The translations under genes and the position numbers were made by a program. A stretch of 64,000 bases of DNA from Myxococcota bacterium (lineage in GTDB: Bacteria; Myxococcota_A; UBA796). Shown in pieces: positions 48,632 through 57,820 of the stretch. The notes under the pieces were generated by a model. The model saw nothing but the letters and a program-made list of their open reading frames with translations, made no database searches and was not told the origin of the DNA. The stretch spans positions 16,984 to 80,983 of the forward strand of contig JAQXDW010000031.1 in NCBI GenBank assembly GCA_029251165.1, in the 5' to 3' direction. Position 1 is the first letter of the stretch. Each line of letters starts with the position of its first letter.

Positions 48632-50092
48632 ATGATACCCTTCCTCCTCCTGACTGCCGACGCCAGTGCTGCCGGCTACTACCTCATGGACTCCGGAACC
48701 CGTGGGGTGACCCGAGCCGGTGCGTTTGTCGCCGGAGTCAACGATCTCTCTGCGCAGTACTACAACCCCGCCGGGCTCATCCGCCTCGACGAGACCCAGG
48801 CATTCGTGAACTTCTCCATGATCTCTCAGAGCGTGGACTTCACCCGAATCGACTACGACGCCAGCGGCAGCCCCGATCTCACCTATGACCCGGTCTCCAA
48901 CGAAGATCCGGCGATGCCGATTCCGATGATGGGCTTCTCCAGCCGCTTCGGACTCGAGAACACGGTCTTTGCCTTCGGCCTCTACACCCCCTCCGCTCCA
49001 ACGCTGGGCTACCCCGAGGAGGGCGCGCAGCGGTACTCGCTCATCGACTCCCTCATCCTCAAGTGGAGCGTCGGCCCCAGCGTGGCCCACCGGTTCAACA
49101 GCTGGCTCACCGTCGGTGCCGGGGTCGCAGCCACCTTCGTCAGCGCGGACTATGCCCTGGCGTTGACGACCTGCGGAGACACCACCATCTGCGGCGGCAC
49201 GGAGGCTGATCCGGCAGGCGATCAGGCCTACGACGTCGACATCGCCCTGGAGATGACGGACCCGCTGCGATTTGACTGGAACATGGGGCTGCTCATCGAG
49301 CCCACCGACACCCTCGCCATCGGCTTCTCGATGAACCCGCCGATGAATGTCTCTGGCGCGGGCTCCATCCAGGCGGACTTTGGAGAGGAGCACTTCCTCG
49401 TCACCAACGACCTGCTGACCGACTCATCCTACAGCGACGACCAGATCACCGTGCTGCAGGCGCTCCCCTGGATCTTCCGGCTGGGGGCCGCGGTCAGCCC
49501 GAACGATCGCATGCAGATCGAGCTCGCTGGGGTCTACGAGACCTGGGGGAACACCGAAGAGACCGTAGTCACTGACGTCAACTTAGAGATGGGCCTCAAC
49601 CCAGAGTCCACCCTCCTCGCGTTTGCCGGAGACGCCGAGATCCCGGAGTCGGTCTCCGTTGAGGATGACATCGTCTTGCCGCTGGGCTTCTCCGACACCT
49701 GGTCACTTCGCCTCGGCGGAGACTTCCGGGTGACCAAGACCATCACCGCGCGGGGCGGCGTGGGCTACGAGAGCAGCGCGGTTCCGGCCGCCACCCAGAG
49801 CGTCGCCAGCGTGGACGGCAACAAGATCCTCCTGGGCCTCGGCGGCACCGTCACCCTCCTCGAGCGCATGGACCTCGACCTCGGCTTCGCGCAGAGCCGT
49901 CTTCAGTCCCGAACCATCAAGAACAGCACGGTGCGTCAGATCGTCATCCCGCTGTTCCCGATCCCGCTCGCAGAGCTCGAGACCCACTTCACCGACCTGG
50001 GCATCGAAGAGGGCGACGTGATCGGCAACGGCGAGTTCTCCTCGCACGCCACGTTCATGACTGCGGGGCTGACGTACCGCTTCGGGGGCTGA
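48632..50092 (+). CDS. OMPP1/FadL/TodX-family outer membrane transporter
   Basis: A 486-residue outer membrane beta-barrel for hydrophobic solutes such as long-chain fatty acids. The signal peptide MIPFLLLTADASAAG is followed by the FadL N-terminal plug signature (GTRGVTRAGAFVAGVNDLSAQYYNPAGL), alternating amphipathic strands throughout, and a terminal ATFMTAGLTYRFGG with aromatic end. ATG 48632 follows GGAG at five bases; the frame upstream to 48518 is non-coding. Its 3' end overlaps the convergent 690-residue gene by 38 bases. Fatty-acid genes later in the window are a fitting context. Confidence 0.88.
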   Translation: MIPFLLLTADASAAGYYLMDSGTRGVTRAGAFVAGVNDLSAQYYNPAGLIRLDETQAFVNFSMISQSVDFTRIDYDASGSPDLTYDPVSNEDPAMPIPMMGFSSRFGLENTVFAFGLYTPSAPTLGYPEEGAQRYSLIDSLILKWSVGPSVAHRFNSWLTVGAGVAATFVSADYALALTTCGDTTICGGTEADPAGDQAYDVDIALEMTDPLRFDWNMGLLIEPTDTLAIGFSMNPPMNVSGAGSIQADFGEEHFLVTNDLLTDSSYSDDQITVLQALPWIFRLGAAVSPNDRMQIELAGVYETWGNTEETVVTDVNLEMGLNPESTLLAFAGDAEIPESVSVEDDIVLPLGFSDTWSLRLGGDFRVTKTITARGGVGYESSAVPAATQSVASVDGNKILLGLGGTVTLLERMDLDLGFAQSRLQSRTIKNSTVRQIVIPLFPIPLAELETHFTDLGIEEGDVIGNGEFSSHATFMTAGLTYRFGG

Positions 50093-52127
50093 TGATCTTC
50101 GGGGCGGCTCCCCACCACCGCCCGGTCACCCGGCCATCCTCGACGTCGATGCGCCCAAACGGCGTCGGCAGATCGATCGCCCGCTGGAGCCCCTCGGTGA
50201 CGCGAAGGGTGCGCTTGACGACCTGGACGGCATCCAGCGCCAGGAGCAGAAACATCGCCGCGCCCATGAGATCATCGCCGGCTCCGAGGGCGCCCCGCAG
50301 GGGGTGACGGGCCGAGGGAAAGGCGCCCGTGGGGCTGGCGAGCGCACCGACCACGCGGAGGGGATCGGTGCCGTCCTCGTGTCGGCGCAGGACCGCCATC
50401 AGCAGCGCAGTGGCTGCGGGATGGGCACCGCCCTGTGTGAAGACGCCGCCGCCATACCAGTGGTGCTTGCGGATGTGCTGGATGGTCGCCTGAACCGCTG
50501 GGCTGCGCACCGGGACGAGCCCCAGCCAAGCCGCCACGAGCATCCCCGCGCTGGATCCATCTGCGGCGCGTCCGGGACTGGCAGACCAGGGAGCCTCACC
50601 GAGGAGCTCTGGAAGGGCCTCCCGAGCCGTGGCACCAGCGAGTCCCCAGCGCTGGTGGGCATCGGTGACCTCGCGCAGCGCAGCGGCACCAGAGAGCAAG
50701 GCGGCGGTCTGCCAGATTCGGCTCCACCGCGTCGAGCCCTCGGGGCCGAAGATCGCCTGACCACCGGGCACCGGCTCCTGCCGAGAGAGCCGGTCGAGGA
50801 GGCGGGTCCAGGCCGTGAGGTGCTCCTGCACCCAGCCACGCTCGCGGGTCCAGCGGAAGTACTCCGCCGCAGCCCAGCCCAGCATCGCGGCCTCCTCGCC
50901 AGAGGCCCCCAGCACCTTGCCGTCGCGGCGGACCCGGCTCATCCAGTCACCGATGCGCTGCCCGGCACGGCGGACGAAGCCGAGGCGGGCGAGGGCAACG
51001 GCGGCCATGCAGTTGGCAAGGCTCAGGCGATCTCCGGCGAGCAGGGCTCGCTGCCGAGCCGCGTCAAGCAGGCGCTGGTGGTCTCCGGTAAGCTCGATGG
51101 TTGCTCCGGAGGCCAGCAGTCCCTTGCGGTCGGCGATCGCGCCCTTCCACAGCGCGCGTCCGCTGGTCCGAACCAGTGCGGGAGGCGCCTCCGGCGGCGG
51201 CGCGATGACCGCGAAGCGAGAGAACGGCTCGCCCGGAGAGAGGGTGGTCCGGTAGACCTCCGTGGCGCGGGCCAGTCCAGCGCCACAGCTCACGGTCAGC
51301 GGCCCGGCATCGTGGCGCTCACCGGTGGGATCGTGGCCGGAGAAGCGCTGCCAGGGATCGGCCTGACCATTGCGTCCGACCAGGAGATCGTCTCCGTGCC
51401 GGGCCAGGGCGAGGATCGGTGCACCATCGGCCCGCCACATCCCGTCGCGATCGCGCTTCAGCTCAAAGATGGGCTCGACTCCCTCGAAGCATGCCGGACG
51501 CATCGAGAAGCCCAGGCGGACAGGGCGCGGAGCTGGCGCATCAAGAGAGAGGCGGGCAAAGACCGCGATCGCGACCTGCCCCTGGAGCACCACCGGCCAG
51601 TGGAACACTTCCAGGGTGACCCCGCCCCGCCGGCAGGTGGTCAGAACGCCGTGTCCGTTGTCGCTGCGGACCTGCTCCACCGCGCCGCCCGGATCGTCGG
51701 TGATGCCGGGGAGCGGGCCGACCGGGTAGCCGTGGCGGCCATCCGCGAACCAGATCGACACCGAGGGACCACCATCCACGCCCGCCCATCCGAGCGGATC
51801 CACCCAGCCCTGGCGGGTCCGTCCGGGAAGCGCCATCAGGGTTCGATCGCGGGCCGAGAGCACAAGGTGCATGCCCAGCGGCGGCAGGAACGCCGGGTGC
51901 GCCGGATCAAGCTGATGGGTCATCGCCGCAGGCCACGGCACCCGCCCCAGCGCTGAGATCACCCGACCGGTCAGCAGCGCGCGGGTGATCCGGGCAGACT
52001 CATCCGGCAGCAGGCTGCTGACCGGTCGAGGGCCGAGTAGAGCCGTCAGCGCACGCGCACAGGAAGCGGCCTCTTCGACGTTGGCGCCGCCCAGCCGACG
52101 GGTGAGTCTCTTCAGCCTTCGCGCCAA
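50055..52127 (-). CDS. Large unrecognised protein, possibly a glycoside-hydrolase-like (alpha/alpha) barrel
   Basis: A 690-residue protein without signal peptide. Residues about 65-310 are beta-rich (VSIWFADGRHGYPVGPLP, GVTLEVFHWPVVLQGQVAI). Residues about 340-640 are a run of Ala/Leu helices separated by Gly/Trp turns (EEAAMLGWAAAEYFRWTRERG, SSAGMLVAAWLGLVP, YGGGVFTQGGAHP), the pattern of six-hairpin glycosidases. No catalytic pair can be named, so this remains a fold guess. The TTG start has GGAG six bases upstream and lies inside the end of the dehydrogenase gene (16-base overlap). The 3' end overlaps the FadL gene. Confidence 0.6.
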   Translation of the reverse strand: MARRLKRLTRRLGGANVEEAASCARALTALLGPRPVSSLLPDESARITRALLTGRVISALGRVPWPAAMTHQLDPAHPAFLPPLGMHLVLSARDRTLMALPGRTRQGWVDPLGWAGVDGGPSVSIWFADGRHGYPVGPLPGITDDPGGAVEQVRSDNGHGVLTTCRRGGVTLEVFHWPVVLQGQVAIAVFARLSLDAPAPRPVRLGFSMRPACFEGVEPIFELKRDRDGMWRADGAPILALARHGDDLLVGRNGQADPWQRFSGHDPTGERHDAGPLTVSCGAGLARATEVYRTTLSPGEPFSRFAVIAPPPEAPPALVRTSGRALWKGAIADRKGLLASGATIELTGDHQRLLDAARQRALLAGDRLSLANCMAAVALARLGFVRRAGQRIGDWMSRVRRDGKVLGASGEEAAMLGWAAAEYFRWTRERGWVQEHLTAWTRLLDRLSRQEPVPGGQAIFGPEGSTRWSRIWQTAALLSGAAALREVTDAHQRWGLAGATAREALPELLGEAPWSASPGRAADGSSAGMLVAAWLGLVPVRSPAVQATIQHIRKHHWYGGGVFTQGGAHPAATALLMAVLRRHEDGTDPLRVVGALASPTGAFPSARHPLRGALGAGDDLMGAAMFLLLALDAVQVVKRTLRVTEGLQRAIDLPTPFGRIDVEDGRVTGRWWGAAPKIISPRSGTSAPQS

Positions 52128-53788
52128 CGCCGACTCCGTGCCACTTCCTTCTGATACGCAAGGATCTCCGTAACCTTCTGCTCATGACTCCAGTCGAGAA
52201 GGGCAGCCATCCGATCGCCGATGGCCTCAGTGGCAGAGAGCCCCTGATCGAAGTCGCGGAAGAAGAGCTGGGTGCGTCGGATCATGACATCCCGCACGGT
52301 CGCAGCCAGCTCGATGTTCACCGCGAAGTCAATCTGCGCCATGATCTCGGGACGCCCTTCGACAAGCGGAGCCGCCAGCGCAGGATCTTTGGCCGCCATC
52401 TCAGCGATGTCCAGGCCACGCATCCCGTAGGTGTCTCCCAGCAGCCGAGCAGTCTCCTCAGACATTCCCTGCCCGCCCCGCTCTCGGATCTGCGTTGCGA
52501 CCGCATCGTGGTCATCGTTCTCCGGCCAGCCCACCGCACCGGGCAGCGGCTCGGTGGCGGTCTGTGACTCGCGCAGTCGCTGATCGAGGGAGCCGGTGAG
52601 CTTGAGGAGCTGCACCGCACGCTCGACGACCTCTGCGGCCATGCGACGGTAGGTGGTCAGCTTGCCGCCCGCGATGGTGATCAGGCCGTCTTCGTCGACT
52701 CGGATGACGTGCTCGCGAGAGACCGAGGACTCATTGGCACCGGCATCCTCTTCAGAGATCAGCGGACGGACGCCGGCCCAGGTGGCGATGACGTCGTCTT
52801 CCACGAGGCTGGCGGTGGGGAAATATGTGTTTGCAGCCGCCAGCAGATAGCGGACGTCCTCGGCGCTGGCCGCGACCTCACCGGGATCGCCTGGGTAGTC
52901 GGTGTCGGTGGTCCCGATGTAGGTGCGATCACGCCAGGGGATCGCAAACAGCACCCGCCCATCATCCGGATGGAAGCAGACCACAGCGTTGTTGGGCCGC
53001 AGCCGCGCGGCGTCGACGACGATGTGGATACCCTTGGTCGGGCGCAGCCGAGGCGTGCCCCCGCTTGTTCCCAGCGCGCGGGTACGATCAGACCAGGGAC
53101 CGGTGGCGTTGATGACCGCCGAGGACCGAAGCTCGCGCTCCTCGCCCGACAGCTCATCGCGAACACGCACTCCGATCACGCGACCACCGCCGTCGCGCAC
53201 CAGGCCGACTGCGCGGGTGTAAGTGGCGATGACTGCGCCGGCAGCGGCAGCATCCAGGGCCGTCTCCAGGGTCAGGCGGGCGTCGTCGGTCGAGCAGTCG
53301 TAGTAGAGCGGCGCGCCCTTCAGCTCTTCCTGGTTGAGCATCGGCTCGACCGTGGAGACTTCCTTCCGCGAGAGGTTGCGGTGGATCTTGGGCGAGCGGA
53401 ACAGGCTGAGCCCGTCATAGAGCCACATGCCGAGGTTGACGGTGAACACACCGCGCCGGGAGGACTTGTAGACCGGAAACAGGAAGCCCAGCGGGTTGAC
53501 GAGGTGCGGGGCGATGTCCATCAGGACCCGTCGCTCGCTGACCGCCTCGAACACCAGCGAGAATTCCATGCTCTCCAGGTACCGAAGTCCGCCATGGACC
53601 AGCTTCGAAGAGCGGGAGGACGTGCCATAGGCGAGGTCCTGCATCTCGACGATTCCGACACGCAGCCCCCGTCGGGCTGCATCACGGGCCGCACCGGCAC
53701 CGGTAATTCCCCCTCCGATGATGAGGAGGTCAAAGGGCTTCTCCAGTTGCTGGAGCATCTCATCTCTTCTCGGCACGGCGGCCTCCAT
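52112..53788 (-). CDS. glpD: FAD-dependent glycerol-3-phosphate dehydrogenase
   Basis: A 558-residue membrane-associated flavoenzyme oxidising sn-glycerol-3-phosphate to DHAP and passing electrons to quinone. Present are the FAD fold (LLIIGGGITGAGAARDAARRG), the GlpD signature (SSRSSKLVHGGLRYLE), INATGPWSD, RPTKGIHIVVD, FAIPWRDRTYIGTTDTDY and the C-terminal TIAGGKLTTYRRMA with the DAO_C helical domain. ATG 53788 gives a normal N-terminus but has no strong SD; ATG 53758 is also possible. Divergent from the enoyl-CoA hydratase gene across about 60 bases. Confidence 0.93.
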   Translation of the reverse strand: MEAAVPRRDEMLQQLEKPFDLLIIGGGITGAGAARDAARRGLRVGIVEMQDLAYGTSSRSSKLVHGGLRYLESMEFSLVFEAVSERRVLMDIAPHLVNPLGFLFPVYKSSRRGVFTVNLGMWLYDGLSLFRSPKIHRNLSRKEVSTVEPMLNQEELKGAPLYYDCSTDDARLTLETALDAAAAGAVIATYTRAVGLVRDGGGRVIGVRVRDELSGEERELRSSAVINATGPWSDRTRALGTSGGTPRLRPTKGIHIVVDAARLRPNNAVVCFHPDDGRVLFAIPWRDRTYIGTTDTDYPGDPGEVAASAEDVRYLLAAANTYFPTASLVEDDVIATWAGVRPLISEEDAGANESSVSREHVIRVDEDGLITIAGGKLTTYRRMAAEVVERAVQLLKLTGSLDQRLRESQTATEPLPGAVGWPENDDHDAVATQIRERGGQGMSEETARLLGDTYGMRGLDIAEMAAKDPALAAPLVEGRPEIMAQIDFAVNIELAATVRDVMIRRTQLFFRDFDQGLSATEAIGDRMAALLDWSHEQKVTEILAYQKEVARSRRWREG

Positions 53789-53850
53789 GACGGCGGTGAC
53801 AGGGGCACAGGGTAACCGATGCGAAGGGCCTTCCGGGTTATCAAGGGCAC

Positions 53851-54687
53851 ATGTCACAGCTTCCTCCCCTCACCGCCCTCAAGGCTTCGCTCTCCAGCAG
53901 CGGCCACCTCCTCCACATCGAGCTTGATCACGGTCGGGCCAACGAGATGGGCAGCCCCCAGCTGTCCGACTGGGAGGCCCTCACCGACTGGCTGCCGAAC
54001 TCATCAGTGCGCGCGGTGATCACCTTCAGCCGCCGACGCTCTCGACGTGGAACCCCCATCTTCATCGCCGGAGCGAACGTCACCGAGCGCGTCGGCTGGT
54101 CAGACGCAGAGGTGCGGACCCACGTCCGCTGGCAGCGAAGCGTGCTCCGTCGGCTGCGCGCTGCGCCGGTGTTTCACATCGCCGTGGTTGATGGCGTGGC
54201 GCTGGGCTGGGGTGCGGAAATGATGATCGCGGTGGACTACCGGATCGCCGGCCCCGGAGCATCGTTCGCCCTCCCCGAGACCGGCATCGGCATCCTCCCC
54301 GGCGCCGGCGGGACCAGCGAGCTGTGGGCAATGATCGGCGTGCCACAGGCCATGCGCCTGGGCATGACCGGCGAGCGCATCGACGCGGACGAGGCCCACC
54401 GGATCGGACTCATCCAGGAGCGTGCGGAGAGCCTGGAGGCCGGACTCGCCCGCGCGGAGGCCCTCGCGCAGCAGGTCGCGCGCCGCTCTCCGACCGCCAT
54501 CGGCGCATTCAAGCAGGCGATGCTCGCCGGAATCGGGCAGACTTCAGAGGCCCGCGCTGAGCTTGAGGCGCGGGCGTATGAGCTGTGCCTGGAGAGCGGG
54601 GATGCCGCAGTGGGCCGAGAGAACTTCAAGGCGATCACCAGCGGCGAGGAGGTCCAGTGGAACGAGCGACGCTTGCCCTCTTCTTGA
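53851..54687 (+). CDS. Enoyl-CoA hydratase/isomerase family protein
   Basis: A 278-residue crotonase-fold protein, likely acting on fatty acyl-CoA. Oxyanion-hole segments are FIAGANVTE and VDGVALGWGAEMM; both catalytic Glu positions of enoyl-CoA hydratase are occupied (GWGAE and LPETGIGILPGAGGTSEL). The C-terminal helices (RSPTAIGAFKQAML) are typical. Length is close to the usual 260. The 3' end overlaps the following lipoprotein gene by 31 bases. The substrate cannot be defined, but nearby lipid genes make fatty-acid metabolism likely. Confidence 0.87.
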   Translation: MSQLPPLTALKASLSSSGHLLHIELDHGRANEMGSPQLSDWEALTDWLPNSSVRAVITFSRRRSRRGTPIFIAGANVTERVGWSDAEVRTHVRWQRSVLRRLRAAPVFHIAVVDGVALGWGAEMMIAVDYRIAGPGASFALPETGIGILPGAGGTSELWAMIGVPQAMRLGMTGERIDADEAHRIGLIQERAESLEAGLARAEALAQQVARRSPTAIGAFKQAMLAGIGQTSEARAELEARAYELCLESGDAAVGRENFKAITSGEEVQWNERRLPSS

Positions 54688-54998
54688 GCCTCTGCGGCTG
54701 CCAGGAGCCCACGCCCACCGATCTCGCTGGCTGCGCAGCCCTGTCCGCGCCGACCGCACGAGAAGAGTGCCGCTTCGAGATGGTCGCGCCGCTGGCGGCG
54801 GACCGGGCGGCCTTCACGGCAGCACTGGAGGAGATCGCGGACCCCTACAGCCGGGATCTCATCCGATACCGGCTGGCGTTTCAGGATCCCCAGAAGCACA
54901 GCACGCTGTGTCGAGAGGTCGAGGAGCCCACGCTGCACGAGAAGTGCCGTCAGATCATCGGTCGCCCCCACCTCTCCTCAACCCGGAAGAAGCCGTGA
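54657..54998 (+). CDS. Small Cys-containing lipoprotein
   Basis: A 113-residue lipoprotein starting at GTG 54657 inside the 3' end of the hydratase gene, with GAGGAGG four to five bases upstream. The signal MERATLALFLSLCGC ends in a lipobox-like LCGC. The mature part has four further Cys in a spaced pattern (LAGCAAL, EECRFEM, TLCREV, EKCRQII), suggesting two disulfides. The next gene begins in its stop codon (GTGA) and encodes a larger lipoprotein with similar Cys spacing, so the two may be related by duplication and act together. Family unknown. Confidence 0.68.
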   Translation: MERATLALFLSLCGCQEPTPTDLAGCAALSAPTAREECRFEMVAPLAADRAAFTAALEEIADPYSRDLIRYRLAFQDPQKHSTLCREVEEPTLHEKCRQIIGRPHLSSTRKKP

Positions 54999-56155
54999 GC
55001 CGGCGGTGGCTCTCCGGGCTGTGGCTCTCCGGGCTGTGGGCCTCGCTGCTGGCCTGCGATGCGCCGGTCGATCCCCTCTCCGCAGCCAACGTGCCCTGGC
55101 CCCAGGATCCCGAGGCGCTGCTGCCGATCTGTGATGCCCAGCCGTTTGAGGAGCTGGCGGTGACCTGTCGGGTGCAGGCCGCGTCGTTCTTTGGCCTCCG
55201 GGGCCAGCCAGAGCGTGCTCAGGAGGTCTGCGTGGAGATCGCCGAGGGCACCTGGCGCGACGAGTGCCACTTCCGGGCCGGCGAGGAGCTTGGCCGTGCC
55301 GGACACACCATCCCCGGCCTCGCCCACTGCGCCCAGGCCGGTCAGTTCGCCCGAAACTGCATCACCCACACCGCCTGGCGTCTGCCCCGACAGCCCGCGC
55401 TCTCTCCGCAGCGCGGCGCCGAGGCCATCGGCGCGGCATGGGAGGAGCTGTCCGTCCAGGTGAGCGCAGTCCTCGACGGCATCGGAGATGGCCTGGAGGG
55501 CGAGGGGCTCGATCTGGTGCAGGCGAGGTTCGCCTACAACGTCTACGTCGGCAGCGGCCAGACCGACCCGGCCGCCGCGCGCCTCCCCTACCCCCTCGGC
55601 GGTGCGCTCCGGACGGGTCTGGCGATCGAGGCGGTGCGGCTGCTGGAGGCTGCCGGTCAGCCTGCAGCCGTGCAGACCATCCTCGATCTCTACAGCGGCG
55701 CCGTTCCCCCGCTGACCGGGGCGCCGGTGACCGATCGAGAGCACCTCGGCCGCTACCACACCCCGATCCTCTCTCCCCATGAGGCCGGGCAGCCTCACCT
55801 GCCGGTCTACGGCGGCGGACTGAGACTCGCCAGCAAGACACCGGACGTGGACATGACCCTGGCGGCTCTGGAGGCGCTCTACTGGCTGCCGCACACCCCC
55901 GCTGATGCCTTCCAGCCCTTCCTCGACAGTCCAGAGCCCGACATCCGCCGTGGCGCGGCAAAGCTGATGCGGCTGTGTGCCGGAGAGGCCTTCGACATCG
56001 AAGCGACGCTAAAGACCCTGGCAGCAGAGCATCCCGACGAGGGGGTGCGCTGGCATGCGGAAGATGGACTGGAGCGGCGATCCTTTGAGGAGCGTGGTGC
56101 CGCGCCGCCGCCGCCTGGAATCCGACTCGACACCCCAGCAACCCCACCGCTGTAA
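54995..56155 (+). CDS. Cys-rich lipoprotein with HEAT-like C-terminus
   Basis: A 386-residue lipoprotein. GTG 54995 overlaps the previous stop (GTGA). The signal peptide MSRRWLSGLWLSGLWASLLAC contains a perfect duplicated 15-base segment (WLSGL twice) and ends in a lipobox followed by Asp. Mature residues up to about 125 are Cys-rich with helical TPR-like spacing (CDAQPFEELAVTCRV, VCVEIAEGTWRDECHFR, GLAHCAQAG, NCITHTAW). The last ~90 residues (LEALYWLPHTP, PDIRRGAAKLMRLCAG, DEGVRWHAEDGL) resemble HEAT repeats. Likely a periplasmic scaffold; function unknown. The upstream open frame to 54422 is a shadow of the hydratase gene. Confidence 0.7.
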   Translation: MSRRWLSGLWLSGLWASLLACDAPVDPLSAANVPWPQDPEALLPICDAQPFEELAVTCRVQAASFFGLRGQPERAQEVCVEIAEGTWRDECHFRAGEELGRAGHTIPGLAHCAQAGQFARNCITHTAWRLPRQPALSPQRGAEAIGAAWEELSVQVSAVLDGIGDGLEGEGLDLVQARFAYNVYVGSGQTDPAAARLPYPLGGALRTGLAIEAVRLLEAAGQPAAVQTILDLYSGAVPPLTGAPVTDREHLGRYHTPILSPHEAGQPHLPVYGGGLRLASKTPDVDMTLAALEALYWLPHTPADAFQPFLDSPEPDIRRGAAKLMRLCAGEAFDIEATLKTLAAEHPDEGVRWHAEDGLERRSFEERGAAPPPPGIRLDTPATPPL

Positions 56156-56206
56156 CCAGAATGACGCTGGGCTTATGTTTGGTTCAGGGTCGCCATCGGG
56201 TTCTCA

Positions 56207-56224
56207 GGCGGGTATCTCCCCGCC
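56207..56224 (+). promoter_or_regulatory. GC hairpin abutting the type III PKS start codon
   Basis: GGCGGG (56207-56212) pairs with CCCGCC (56219-56224) across a six-base loop, ending one base before ATG 56226. No SD is present, so the hairpin occupies the place where ribosomes would bind. This could limit translation of the first gene of the operon. Confidence 0.4.
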
Positions 56225-56225
56225 C

Positions 56226-57287
56226 ATGCAAATCCTCTCCGTGGGCACTGCACAGCCCCCGCATTACTACGATCAAGAGACCCTGCTGGCCGCCTTCACA
56301 AAGGCCTGGTCTCAGAAGCACCACAACCCCCGTCGTGTCGAGCAGCTCCACCGGGCAGTAATGGTCGGCGGACGACACCTCGCCCTTCCGATGGAGCGCT
56401 ACGAGTCGCTGTCGGGCTTTGGGGAGTCCAACCGGGCCTTCATCGAGGTCGGTACCGAGGTCGGCGCGAAGGCCATCGAGGATGCGCTCGCACAGGCTGG
56501 CCTCAAGCCGACCGACGTCGACGCCATCTTCTTCGCCTCGGTGACCGGCATCTCCGCCCCGTCGATCGACGCAAAGCTGGTGAACCGGCTGGGCTTCCGC
56601 AGCGACATCAAGCGCACTCCGATCTTCGGACTCGGCTGCGTGGCCGGGGCCGCTGGAACCGCGCGGCTCTACGACTACCTGCGGGCCTGGCCCGATCACG
56701 TCGCGGTCCTGCTCACGGTCGAGCTGTGCTCCCTGACGCTGCAGATCAAGGACCTCTCCATTCCCAACCTCATCGCCTCTGGGCTGTTCGGAGATGGTGC
56801 TGCTGCAGTGCTCGCTGCGGGGAGCGAGCGGGCGAAGACCCTGGCGGCCAAGGGTCCGAAGGTCACCGCAACAAAGAGCCGCTTCTACCCAGACAGCGAA
56901 GGCGTGATGGGCTGGGACATCTCAGAGTCGGGCTTCGGCATCGTCCTGACCGCAGCGGTGCCCGCGATGGTCGAGCAGCACGTCCGCCAGGACGTCGACG
57001 GCTTCCTCTCCGAGCACGATCTGACCCGCAGCGACATCGGCTGCTGGGTCTGCCACACCGGAGGCCCGAAGGTGCTCACCGCATTCCAGACGGCCCTGGA
57101 GGTCGACGAGGAAGCCCTGGAGCTGACCTGGACCTCGCTGCGTGAGGTCGGCAACCTCTCCAGCGCCTCGGTGCTCTACGTCCTCCGAGACACCATCGCG
57201 CAGCGCAAGCCCCCTGAGGGCACGCCTGGAATGATGCTGGCGATGGGCCCGGGCTTCTGCTCGGAGCTGGTCCTGATGGAGTGGTGA
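56226..57287 (+). CDS. Type III polyketide synthase (chalcone/stilbene synthase family)
   Basis: A 353-residue homodimeric ketosynthase that extends an acyl starter with malonyl-CoA and cyclises the product. The catalytic triad is visible: Cys138 in FGLGCVAGAAG, His in CHTGGPKVL, Asn in GNLSSASVLYVL. MGWDISESGFGIVL and the terminal GPGFCSELVLMEW are characteristic. Closest known types are alkylresorcinol/alkylpyrone synthases that use fatty acyl starters. It opens an operon with a methyltransferase, ACP, acyl-AMP ligase and flavin oxidoreductase, which fits a phenolic lipid pathway. ATG 56226 is chosen by protein homology; there is no SD, and the frame upstream is non-coding. Confidence 0.9.
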   Translation: MQILSVGTAQPPHYYDQETLLAAFTKAWSQKHHNPRRVEQLHRAVMVGGRHLALPMERYESLSGFGESNRAFIEVGTEVGAKAIEDALAQAGLKPTDVDAIFFASVTGISAPSIDAKLVNRLGFRSDIKRTPIFGLGCVAGAAGTARLYDYLRAWPDHVAVLLTVELCSLTLQIKDLSIPNLIASGLFGDGAAAVLAAGSERAKTLAAKGPKVTATKSRFYPDSEGVMGWDISESGFGIVLTAAVPAMVEQHVRQDVDGFLSEHDLTRSDIGCWVCHTGGPKVLTAFQTALEVDEEALELTWTSLREVGNLSSASVLYVLRDTIAQRKPPEGTPGMMLAMGPGFCSELVLMEW

Positions 57288-57820
57288 TGAGCTCCGCGCT
57301 CCTCTACACACTGCTGATGGGCGCCACGGCCCTGGAGCGCCTCTTCGAGATGTTCATCTCCCGGCGCAACGCCGCCTGGAGCTTCGCGAAGGGTGGCAAG
57401 GAGCATGGCCAGGGGCACTTCCCGGCGATGGTCCTGCTGCACACCGGGTTTCTGCTTGCCTGTCCCGCAGAGGTCTGGCTCCTGGATCGCCCGTTCATCC
57501 CGTGGCTGGGCTGGCTGCTGCTGGCGCTGGCGGTTGCGGCACAGGGACTGCGGTGGTGGTGCATCACCACGCTCGGTCCGCGCTGGAACACCCGGGTCAT
57601 CATCGTGCCGAACCTGCCCCGGATTATGGGTGGGCCCTACCGCTTCATCCGACACCCCAACTACGTCGCGGTGGTCTGCGAGGGGCTCATCCTGCCGCTG
57701 ATTCACTCTGCCTGGATCACCGCAATTGCGTTCACGGTGCTGAACGCCTGGCTGCTCACCGTCCGGATCCGCTGCGAGGATCAGGCGCTGTCCGAACTGG
57801 CTGGAGAATCACATGACTGA
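57287..57820 (+). CDS. ICMT-family membrane methyltransferase
   Basis: A 177-residue integral membrane protein with about four hydrophobic segments and the isoprenylcysteine carboxyl methyltransferase C-terminal motif (GPYRFIRHPNYVAVVCEG, then a Glu-containing RIRCEDQAL). In bacteria this family sits next to type III PKS genes (SrsB in Streptomyces griseus, BpsB/YpbQ in Bacillus) and O-methylates alkylresorcinols or alkylpyrones; the same role is inferred here. The ATG overlaps the PKS stop as TGATG behind GGAG. It overlaps the ACP gene by eight bases. Confidence 0.87.
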   Translation: MSSALLYTLLMGATALERLFEMFISRRNAAWSFAKGGKEHGQGHFPAMVLLHTGFLLACPAEVWLLDRPFIPWLGWLLLALAVAAQGLRWWCITTLGPRWNTRVIIVPNLPRIMGGPYRFIRHPNYVAVVCEGLILPLIHSAWITAIAFTVLNAWLLTVRIRCEDQALSELAGESHD

